Part shown: piece by piece, positions 13,901-25,900 of the stretch
Layout: each line of letters opens with the position of its first letter
Numbering within the stretch: position 1 is the stretch's first letter
Source of the DNA: Heterobilharzia americana
Lineage: Eukaryota > Platyhelminthes > Trematoda > Strigeidida > Schistosomatidae
DNA length: 64,000 bases
Direction of reading: 5' to 3'
Assembly: GCA_944470555.2 (NCBI GenBank)
Contig: OX104129.1
Coordinates: 45,541,998-45,605,997 of the forward strand
The notes under the pieces: model-generated
Database searches by the model: none
The model's input: only the letters and a program-made list of their open reading frames with translations
Told to the model about the DNA's origin: nothing
Made by a program: the position numbers and the translations under genes

Positions 13901-16900
13901 AGACTACGAATTTGTTGAAAATTAATACTTCTCCCAGATGAGCAACTTTTCACTGACTTAAACACTTGTCAACAGAGCTCCATTGATGACTTGGATACAT
14001 TAACGTATTTCCCAACTCCAAGTCATGAATTACCCCTAGGTGATTTGATGCTATTCACTGAAGTATATTGTGAGATATGAAACCTGGACTTCAACTTATT
14101 CTAAACGAATAATACGCACATTTCTGAATTGTGTCAGTTAGTTTACGATACATACATACATACATACATACATACATACATACATACATACATACATACA
14201 TACATACATACATACATACATACATACATACATACATACATACATACATACATACATACATACATACATACATACATACATACATACATACATACATACA
14301 TACATACATACATACATACATACATACATACATACATACATGTCCCTACTTATTTGAGTGAAATGCTCCTGGAACCAAGAACTAGGAAGTATTATCTTCT
14401 TTGCCATTTAGAGACTGATTCGCACTTAAATTTAGTAAGCCTTATTATACCTTTGTATAAAAGCTTTTCAATGGTTATATTTCGTAGTTTCGGGTTTCCG
14501 GCCCGATCCTCTACCAACTGAGCTGCGAGGTCCGATTGCTAACGTGATTTTTATTTCACTTCAGTCACCAAGCGTTTTGCCTGACTACATCTGGATTCAT
14601 AATGTGTTGCTACCCCTTGATCGTAATCGCACTGCCTGTCTAGTCAAGACTTCTCATCCCAATTCAAATCTAACTGAATTAGAGATGAAGGAATCATATT
14701 GATTATCATTTTGACTGTCTGAGATAGCTCAACTGAGTAGCTCAGATGGTAGGGCATCGGGCTGGAAACCCGGTGGTCACTGTTTCGAGTCTGGCCGCAG
14801 TCCAAATTTTCATTTCAACTTCAATCATCATCCAGTAAAAACAAAATAAGATAGAGATGTTTGGAGATTCAATATTTTTTCTTAATTTTATGAGGTTTAA
14901 ATGTTTATTTCACTTTAAAAGAAACTCTACTAATAACTATTTAGTTTTTACGAAATTTAGGAAATTTACTAAGAAGTGTTTCCACTTAGGTACATCAATA
15001 CATTGTTCGTGTATCCTGTTTTGAGACTGCTCAAGAGAGGGAAATTAAAAAATATATTTGTGACTTTAAATTCATGATACCAGTTGATACATGACACTCC
15101 TTAACAATTCAATTAGTAGTGAGGCCTTTACAACCATTCCAAACCCTGTTCATTTTCTACTTTCATGGTAAAAGTGTTTTGTCTCAAATGATAACCAATA
15201 CCTTACCATTCATGCATTAGGTTGAAAGAAGCTTAAACAAAAGAAAACTATCTATCTTGGTTAGAAAAGATTAACTCAGGAAACTGATATCATTGCTAGA
15301 GATGAACAAACTTGACTGTCTGAAATATATTGCCTGCTTAGGCCTTAATTATATAAAACCTGTATATATGCTATATTGTTAAAATGATCAATAAGAAAAG
15401 AATATCAGAAAACCAATGAATTATCCTAACTTACATGTTATTTTTATATTGAATGGTACCGAAGTAAAACCACTTTCATTTCCTATTTCCAAACTATAAT
15501 TTCCACCCATATTTCTTGTTACGTCTGTGACAAATAGCAAAAATAAAGGTAATATTTAATGACATCAAAACAAAAACACAAGTATAATGGATCAAAATAA
15601 AGATGTAGAATCCAAGCAATCCTATTCTGATCAATTATTGAATCAATTCCTAAATAGCATTTTTCACTTCTGTTTTGCAACTACTTTTACCAACTTTTTC
15701 ATCCATAGGTTATCATTTATGTCTGACTGTTCAAAAGCAGTAGTCACTTGAGTGCTGCAAAGTATGTCACTTACTGTAGATAATATTGGTTAGTACTAGT
15801 ACTCATTGTGTTGTTTAAATGTATAAACACAAGTTATAAACTAAAAAATTCTGCAAAAAGGGTTGTTACTATCGCATCCTTTTGTCAAGTTCAGTTGGTA
15901 ATTCGTGGTTGCGGGAATCTGACGTTCAATTGAATCGAACTTCTCCTGACAGTAGACAAGGAGCCACACCTCTAACGTGAGGACTAGTGACGCTATATGA
16001 CTGCTCCAGACTTGGTAGGTGAAGTCATGTTCAAACTCGCAACTCGCTGACTGAAGGTCAACTTCCTAAACCAATGGGCGAAGTCTGTGAGTGAAGCTCA
16101 TTGGAATTTTTAACCATGTAGAAGTATGAATTATGTTCACGGGGTTGAATCAAATCAAATAAATGAAGTCAGAACGTTCGAGTTACTCTAAAGGTCACCC
16201 AAGGAACCACTGAAACAAAATAACCCATTAGGTTTTTCTGTCTTAACTGTAAAAGCAGTAATTTCACAATATAAATAAACATAATTTGTTATTTCAGTAG
16301 TCACGAGGGTGGCTGTCAAAATCTCTAGAATGTCCATTTTGCCTTTACGATAGATAAATTTGAAATAAACGTCTTTGTAATATTTCAAGCAAAATTACTG
16401 CCCGTGGTCACACCAACAGTTGACATTTTTAATGTTGTGCATGGATGTTATGCATTTTAAACTTATTTCTAATAAATTCCATTTATCTTAGTGTACAAAC
16501 TGTTCACGTACAAAATTTGGTTTGACATTACAGGAGATATGAATTCCATTTAATTCGACATAATACACCGCTCTACTAGTATCCGAAGAAAATATTGGTT
16601 GATGTTAAATAAATGTCGGTTTCTAGCATATTACACACCCCATAACAGAAAGTTGAAGATAAACTAGGCATTGATTAACATATTTTCATTGAATCTTTTT
16701 ATTTCGACAACGCAATGAGAACACCATTTACAGAATAAGTTGGTGTCATTTTTATTTCATAGGATTTTTGTCAGCTACTAACAGTTCTACAAGGAGATTG
16801 CAAAAAGCATTACAATTAACAACACAAAGGAGGTCTAGGTAATAAATTCAGTAGGACTAGATACATGCTAGATAAAGCAAAGTGGGAAATTTTCCCAAAT

Positions 16901-19900
16901 GAGTGAGATAGAACTAAGAATAGGTAGAAGTAGTTTCATAATTATGTGAAAATATATTACCTTAACAAAATGACAAGTTTAAGGTAGCACTCGCCACCGA
17001 CTGGTATCAGGTGGAGAACCAGGGGGAACCTTGGAAAAGTTGACAAACTTTTCGTTCTAGTATGGAACACCTCAGCAGTCCCCAGCTACGACCCCACCAC
17101 GGATCGAACTCAAGACCTTCAGGTTTCACGGGGAACACGTTGATCATTCAGGAACCGGGTAGAAGCTCAGTAACGCAGTTTCCTACTTCTGTCAAATCTT
17201 GATATAGCTAGACTATCACCCAAGGTCTTCAACTGGTATCCACCTCACTTCCTACTGGTTGACCACATAAGTCATAGCTTCTCACTAGAACTTCGGGATA
17301 TCCTGTATTTGATCTCCAACCGGGTCATAGGTGCGTACCTCTAAAGAGTCCTAGAATAGGATGAAAGTGCTGTTTAGTGCTCCAAGATTTTCAATGGTTT
17401 TCCAGTTGATGTTAATCTGTGATAAATACTACTTCAAAAGTGAAATCCCAACTAACCTCAAAATGATAAGTGACTAAGATAAAATTATCGTAACAATAAC
17501 AAATAAGGGAACAACGAAACAGTCGTTTTGAATATGGATGGGAATTTACAGAAAGTAAAGATATTTCAAAGATATTTTGGGGAAAGTAAAAGGGTGAAAA
17601 TTCACTAATTACCAGGTCATTAATAAATTGCTGTCTCCGTATGAAGACAGTTCGAGTTGAACTCTTCGAACAGTGACAGTATTGGTAATACAGAGTAAGC
17701 CAGTGATCTCTCATCAGTTGATTACTGTGAAAGACGATATCGCGTTTACTCGATGTCACGTGTGACAATATATTATACTGTTGAATGAGGATGAACCTCT
17801 GGGACAAGCTCTTTGGTGTATGCTTGGCGATCCTGGTAGACAGCTGCCTTTCTGTTATTCCTGCAAGTACATCCGAATGGATAAATACAGTCGGAGTTAA
17901 CAAGAGTCTAAAACTGTTCTGATTTAGATTCTGTGATTGCGAATTCTATTTGGTGCACCGGGATACGTTTTGCATCCCGATAGGTTTTAGACAGTACACT
18001 CCTAATTCGTCTGTTGATTTTTATCACAGCTTCATCTTGTAAAGAGAAAGTAAGAAATACTGGTTTATTTCCAACACTATTATATCCCTCTCTCTTCTGC
18101 TTGCTTTTGTTGGGTTTCTGCACGAACTTTGTTGGATAACCATTAGTTTTTAAAATTGCGAATAAACATATTATTGCCAATCATTTCTGTGAGATTTATT
18201 CTGATGGTTTTATTTTGCATGCAAGAATTATACAATCTCATTCACTAATAAATTTAGGGTGGAAAAAGCAGTTTTGTTTAGGGTAATGATATACAGGATG
18301 GAACTTTTCCAATGAAAAATTACCTTTTAATTGAATAGAAGCTGTCCCATCAAGATCCATTAATTTAACTCGATCGGATTCCGGTACTTCCCGACCATTA
18401 CACTTTAGTTTGAGTGTAATTGAACCTCGACCAGAATAAGGAACTTTGATTTTAATAAGATCACCTTCTGAAGCCACTTTATCATTGATATCACCTAGTA
18501 CTTTAGGTATTCCTATGAAAATTTTAGTGAAAAATAATTGAAACATTTAACAGGACTGATGTACCAGTATCTAAATACAAAACCACTGGCATTGTAATTC
18601 AAATTATACACGTTTAGCTAGATAGAACTAACCAGTTTTGCTTACCTAATACTTCAAATGGAGCTGAGCATGAATTTCTACCAGAAGGATTTGATACTTG
18701 GCATGTAATTGTCCCACCATCTTTTTCGTCAAGATCTTTTATTTCTAGAGTGGCTTTTCCATCAGGACCCGGTTGTTTGATTTTAATACGATTACTTGGT
18801 AAAAGTTCAATGCCATCTCTAAACCACCGTACGGAAGGAAGCGGCTGACCATCAACTTGTACCTCAAATCCAGCTGTACCTCCAATTGGTGCAGATGTAG
18901 GACGGATTTTCGTAACAAAATCAGGTATGGCAGTAGCTGATTTTGTTTTAAAAATTAATAAATGTTTTTTGGTAATTAAGAACTTTATTAAGAGATAACA
19001 ATTATCAAAACACCTCATGATCTTTTTTGTAAATATTGAGAATAATTTGATGTATAAATGTGAATGGTTGCCAACCATCCACCCGATGAAGCCGTACACG
19101 TTTTTAGTTCATAGCGTTTTTCTTTCAAGGAGATCACCCTCCTGAAATTGACTAAGTTGTTCTGAATGAAAAATCAGTTTATATTATATTCGGGTGGTAA
19201 GAATGACCGTTCAACAGTGAAAATTATCAGCACGAACTTTAGAATGTTTGAATAATTTATAAATGGTTTAACCAAATCATTCTGTACTCAGCTGACTAGT
19301 CATATGTAATTTCATGGAGATTTACATCTACTCCTTTGAATAAACTCCTCTGTAACTTCGTTCCTAATGTGAATCCTGTCTTTCAGTCATTTCCTCTTAA
19401 CTTATGACTTCGCAGGTAAATGAGTTAAATGACTGCGACTGATCAGATTCAAATGATTTACCTCCTTTCAAAAGTGGTATTTCCTAAATTAGGATGGTTA
19501 TTTTAGTACTTTGAGAAATGTCAAGTAATCAGTCATTGTTTAGCAAAGTCTGACCACACACTATGCACTGACACTTGTTCAAATGCGCCTTTACTCGTAA
19601 GTAAAGTGGGCTTTATATCACCGATATAATTTCATAAGCGTTTTGTAAACTCTCACAGCTGTAAGGAATTTCCCCGTACGTTCTCTGATAAAGTAGCATC
19701 CCTACCAGCACAAAAATGTAACAGGTTACATTGATCTGCTACCAGAAGCGGTTGAACAATTAAGATTCAGCTTAAAAGAGTAATTCGAATACATGTAGTA
19801 AATTAGAAGACTGTTTGAAGCGAATAAGTATTTTTGGTAAATTCTCGTCAGGCTTTACATTTACATTCATAAATTATTCAGTACAGTCATTTGATATGAA

Positions 19901-22900
19901 CATGGTTAAATTAATTCGAGTTTATGAATTAGAAGGTGATAACAACAAAAAATTTCGGAAAGTTTATATGTTTTGAATAGTCAATGCTTGTATATGTGTG
20001 CGTGATTTGTGTACGCGTAGAGACAGAGGGAAATAAAACTAATGTACCATAGAGACTGGATAATAAAATGTTAAAATCCTAAATCAATTATGAAACTAAG
20101 GCCGAAAAATAAAATGATAATGATAAGAGTAGAAACAGAGATAATATTTACATTTATCCGGGTGACCGGGGTGGAAATTATTGTAATTGTATCTGGGTTG
20201 AAGCTGAGATCCATGGCAGAGAAAGGAAACGAACAAACATGTTCTGAATACATAAGTTAGGTTTAAAAATTTTAATTGCTATGGTTTCTGTTATGCTAAG
20301 CAATCGGAGGCCCACAAACTTAGAGTATTGTGATGGGACTTTGTAAATAATAGTAAATGCTGAGGTTTTGTCAATCTTAGGCTCAGTATCTACTAGACGG
20401 GCGAGTATTGAGCTTTTGATGGATTTCACTTTTCCTTTGCTTAGCCACGCTGAACAGTGTTCAATGAAGTGATGATAGGCTTACCGAGTCGTTCTACTTA
20501 TGTAACTATCTCCTCAGGAGTAGTTACATTTATAAATGCACATAGATGTGGCCAAATTCAGAAGCCTATCCTTCAACTGCATTGGCATCATACAGCGAGT
20601 AGTAAATTTCAAACATAGTGAGGCGGCAAAGAAGGTTTTCTGTATCAAATTCCTGAGTTTCAGTGTCGGCGTTTCTGCAGCTGCATACAATCGTTTCTTC
20701 TGCACTACTTAAAGGCGCTTTTCTCCGGCTGTTTTCATTTTTACAGTCTTTACAAACTTCACAAGATAGTAATTCTCATACGTAGAGTTCTCTATCGTTC
20801 TTAATTCATCGTTCAAAGCATCAGCTGTGCAAATCTTACTGGCTCGAAACATCAGTGTACGGATTAAATCCCTTTTGTACGTAAGAGGGACAAATGATCG
20901 GAAATGTGTATACTGACCAACTCATGATTTCCTACGATAAATACTGCGTCTGACACTGCCATCTGTTCATCCTGATCGCAAAACATCTAGAAATGGTAGA
21001 CATACGTCTTTCTTTGTTTCTCATGTGAACTCGATTTCTGGATGAGCACTGTTTAAATGTATCCGGAATGTCAGGATTAGTATGATTTCTGCACAGAATG
21101 AAAGTGTCATCGATGTATCTGCAATCAAAGGACAGTTTATTTCGCCATAAACATGTCGGGTAGAAGGGGACCTAATGGTGAACCAATTGTTACACCTTCT
21201 ATCTGACGGTAAATATCTTTGTTAAACTGAGATTGTACATTCGTCGTACAACGAAAGAGCAGCTCTCGTATGGTTGCAAAGGCTATACCCGCCTTCATCT
21301 TGTTATCTAGTAGTGAACTACAAATGACGTCAATTTTTTTCCAGAAGAGGAACATTGGTAAACAGGGAAGTAACATCATCGTTTCCTTACTAGTATTCTT
21401 ATCTTCAACTTTTGAAATGAATTCAAAAGTGTCCTTTCAGCTTTGTTTAATTTAACCATGTTAGTATCGAATGTCTATACTGAATAATTTGCAAACGTAA
21501 ATGTAAAGCCTGACGAGAATTTACCGAAAATACATATTCGCTTCAAACTCTGTCCTCTAATTATCACAATGGGAATATTTAAACATTTAGTAAACGCTGA
21601 TGAAGTTGTCTATTTTCGTGGTAAAACGTCCGAGGAAACACCTTAAAGCTCAGAGAACATTGCACAGTTATTATTTTCATCCTGAACTAGAAATCTTTTC
21701 TACTATCTCAAAGATTTAGTTTTTTTCTATGAGACTAACGAACAATAGCGTAGTTACTTATTTCCACTTGTGATTACTATTTCCGTACCTTACTGAACTT
21801 AAATGACAGGTCTTTGTTGGGAAATGAGCTCCTTGATATTGTCATGATTTTGGTGTCATTTAATTGGTGACAACTAACAACACTCTACTTAATGACCTGC
21901 CTTATGGATAAATCCAGTCTAATAAAATAAAAACCTTGAAGGTATAAAGTGTAAATAACATGTGTCATCCATCACAAAAGAAGTAGCTTTCATGACTCAC
22001 TAAACCAGACTATGACTTATTTGGTTTTCGAACCGATGAGTAATGGGTCTGAGCATCAACAGGAATACCATCACTTACTGTGATGCTAGTATGTCCAACT
22101 GAGAATTTCCAAGGACTAAATATATGTATTAGATTGTGCTATCACAAACCAATAACCGAATAACAATCAAGCAGTTCATCTAGATTACCCAGACTTATAG
22201 TGTTTATGAAATGTGCTCTATAAAAAGTAAGGGATGAAGCCTGATGTTCATGCTTTTCTTCTCTTGAAGTCTACATTCAAGATGATTTGTCTGACAAGTA
22301 TACTACTATAGTACACTAAAATAAAGATCCTTTCGCTGTTTTCAGTTTTCGATCCATTCTGTATAGATGAAATAAAAACACCGATGAGAGGAGATAATGG
22401 CCTGGTAGCTGACTGTTGTTGGATAATATGCACCACAAGATTCTGATCTGATGCTTACAAGTAAACTGAATTATCCTGCATCCAGCGTTGTATAAAACAA
22501 AAGATGGGCTTAACTAAATTATCCTAAACTTCAACCGGACAGCTCACCTCTTCTTTCAGACTTTCAGTAGTTCCTCAGTAAAGGTTTCATAGGAAACTAG
22601 AGATAACTGGAGACAAAGACATTTGATTTTTGGGAAATGTAACCTTAAAGATGAATGAAGACAATTTATTAGTCATATCGTTCGAAATGTGTTCAATACC
22701 ATACCTCTTGGTGTAAAACTAACATCAAAATGGATGCCGTGATTAAGGCGTGTACAACTTTTACGACTCCCTTCAACGATATTTTAAAAATTATGAGCCA
22801 ATGGATAGAATAAACTACAAGGCTATATCAGTGGTCTGATAAGCCCATGTAAACCGTCTATACTAAGATATAATTTGTAATATTTTATCTTTATCCTAAG

Positions 22901-25900
22901 CAGTATTTTTTTACTGATTCGACCACTGTCTTCTCCATTTAAGATGACCGATTAACAAAGGTAAATCAGTTCATGTTTTCAGCTATTGTAATTCTGAGTA
23001 AGCAGTGTATTTGGACCTACCAGTTTGCTCTCACCCAACCGTAAAAGACATCTGGCAACTAGTTATAGGTTATATCGATAGTATTTCATGTAGATATTCT
23101 TCCTTATTGAAAATATGGTGATTTCAGACAGTTGTCATATCTTGGTAATCAATGTGAGCTATATGTAACTGTTATAAATCATGACAGAGGTGGTTGCGAA
23201 ATTCATTCTCAAAATTCCGATGATTCACTGAATCTCATATGATTCCTACGCGTTGTCCAGTTCATAAGTATTCTATGGTAAGATGATTAGAACTTGAGGT
23301 ATGTTGGTTATTTCCATCTCTGATTAGTCATTTGCAACCATGATCACATTTTTTTCTAAGTGATATTCATCTTCCAATAAAAGAGTTGCAGTCACAACTT
23401 TCGTACTTTTGTCTGTTTATGTCCTGTCAGTAAAGTTTGTAGTTTGACTGTGATTCATCAAGTTATCCAACTTAATCGACAGTTTATAGACAACTTGGTA
23501 TTTCAGTACTTAATGAAAGTAGCTGCATCATTACTGTATCTATGATATCAAAACATGTTTCAACTTATCTGTGCCTCATCTTTGCATGAAATCTACATAC
23601 TGTTGAATAAGATTTTCGAAGAGGACATTTTTTAAAAACTGACTAACATTTTTTGTCTTCAATTCTGATCATAGGAGTTGAGTTGCTTAGTTCACCTGGT
23701 CCAGCAGCAGTAACAGCTCTAACACGGAATTGATACATATCTCCTTCATCAAGATTGTCGAGATGAACATAATTACTAGTGATAGGTTTCCCATCTGACG
23801 TTGCGGGTTCCCAATCAGGAGAATCCTTTTTACGCTTCTCAACAACGTACCCAGTAATTCGAGCACCACCATCTTTGGTTGGTCGAGACCAGGACAAATC
23901 GATCCAATTCTTACCAACCCCATCAACGTTAGGTTCACCAGGACTACCTGCCGGTACTTTAGAAGAAAAAAGAGGAAGTTATTTTCGTCTATCCTGACTG
24001 AAAATAATTTTTCTTAGAATCAAGAGACAAAGCATGTATTCATATTATTCTCCACCAATACAAATGAAATTGTGATACCACATACCTTGGCTCTAGCTAA
24101 ATAACAATCAGTGTGTACCTTTATTCAATAGTAGAAGTTATTTAACGTCAGTGTATTGACAGATAAACCATGGATGTAATGTTATATGTAACAGCAGTGT
24201 TAAATTTCATGCAGTCTCCATCATGAATTAATATCATTTAAGGGAACATTTAAGACCAATAAGCGCAAAAGAGATGTTTCATCCTAGTTAAGAACTCTTC
24301 CCTAGCTGTTATTCATGTCTCCCTGATTTTCACCGCTCTCGAGATGATACTGATCTGTGAAATACGCGAACTCTCCAAGACACGAACAACTTATTGATGA
24401 CTTTTGGTTCATCCTCATCTGTGAATGGATTTTTACGCATTTGTATTAGAAAGAAGTGAGCAATCGCGTCAACCAACTCCAGAGTAAGGTTGGAAGTCCA
24501 TTTATGACACTAGATAATGGTTGTGGGATATAATGAAAATGATAAAAGGTTAACCACTGGGCTCTAAGTGAATAGCTAGATTCCAACGCAGTCACTGGGA
24601 GACCTGATGGTCTTCGGTTCAGTCTTATGTAGAATCTTGGTTGTATGCAGTCAAGAACTCTCAAAATAAAACCAGGAAACTACCAAATGTCTTCTGGTTT
24701 CCAATGAGTCTGCAGCTGAAATCATTCCTCAATGCAAACTATCTACCGTAACTAATATATGCGATTTAGGGAAGAAATCTTCAGATTTTCAATACTAGTC
24801 AAGATTAACTATGCCAAAGATAGACTTTGTTGAAACTATTAAGGGTAGGACTAAGGAATAAAATTGTACCACTGACCACCAGGCAGAAATCAAACTGCAA
24901 TTTTTATTTGTACCTAAGAAATCAAAGTGTGTACCCCAGAAACCTAATGATTTTGGTTAGTATAAACGGATAACGTATGTATAAATGTACTCAGCAAAAC
25001 TTCAATCCCATCGTGGATGGTTATTATGTTGCTTAAACAATAGTTAACGATGTATACAAAAGGCTAGGAGCTTAGTTTGCAGAGTGACTTCAAACATTGA
25101 ATACGAAGAGAAATATTAATAGTTATTATCCGATTCGGTGTAGGAACGGATTCATTAAACTTAACGTCCGATAAAGAATCCAATAATTAAGTTTTTCCGT
25201 CCTAGTTGGTGAATCTAACTTACTCTATGAAGGTTTACAATATTTAAGCCAAAATCAGTAGTTTTTAAGGTAGCTTTGATCAATGAATGTTATCATTTGG
25301 AAAAACATTGAAAACCTGAGAACACTGGACATATATTTTGTTTTAGACTGTAACTTCTAAACAGTGAGAATCCACGTCCTCGAAAGGGATGTACCCGGGG
25401 AGTGATAGGCATCACGACGAACACGAAACAATTTAGCTACTAGGATGGAGTCCAGAGAGCCTAATTCTCAGGAAATTCTTATAAGAAGCAGCAACTTATG
25501 ATTTCAGACAAGCCTGATGTGAAGAAAAGCACTCACTGATAACATCAGATGATTGTAGCACTATATCGTGAATTGATGGACCCAGGAACATCTAAACCAC
25601 TGAAATACAACCCAATGGTTGAGTATTCATGTACTCGCCACAAGACCCAGTGGTTTTAGCCTTGATCCCTATAGGGGTTATAGGTGAGAACAGTTGGAGA
25701 GTTTCACACTAAGACAAGACAGCTGACTAGTGCTCTCAAATTCCCATTAGCTCTCTAAGTGATGTCAGTCTGCGATGAGAACTAACTTTAAGCTAATCAG
25801 TCCTCACAAAACAACAAGTGAAATTAGTGGGGTTGTTTTTAATTCTCCAATGAAGTTGGCAAAAAGTGAATGACTTAAAACGTTAAACGGGTGGGTGGCT

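Larger units (their letters stand above)
19797..21562 (-). mobile_element. Penelope-like element with terminal inverted repeats, degraded
   Basis: Read on the minus strand: reverse transcriptase with I-Y-R-Q-I-E-G-V-T-I-G-S-P-L-G-P (21137-21379) followed by the catalytic box Y-I-D-D-T-F-I-L-C (21092-21117, another frame); then a GIY-YIG-type entry C-I-Y-K-C-N near 20525; then the C-terminal phrase ILARLVDTEPK … FKPNLCIQNMF (20178-20429). The order RT then GIY-YIG is diagnostic for Penelope-like elements. The flanks hold a matching inverted repeat: GTTTGAAGCGAATAAGTATT…CTCGTCAGGCTTTACATTTAC at 19813-19868 versus its reverse complement at 21493-21553. Multiple frame changes show that it is inactive. 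Confidence 0.78.

Noticed and set aside
14091..14521. Five long open frames of Tyr-Val-Cys-Met or Ile-His-Thr repeats
   Set aside because: They are produced by the CATA microsatellite in different phases and are not genes.
14730..14805. Functional tRNA-Ser gene
   Set aside because: The anticodon hairpin is good but the acceptor and T stems do not pair, and an inverted copy lies nearby, so it is a tRNA-derived repeat.
23687..23938. Alternative minus-strand frame over exon 22
   Set aside because: It is out of phase with the Fn3 frame of the same exon and has no domain motif.
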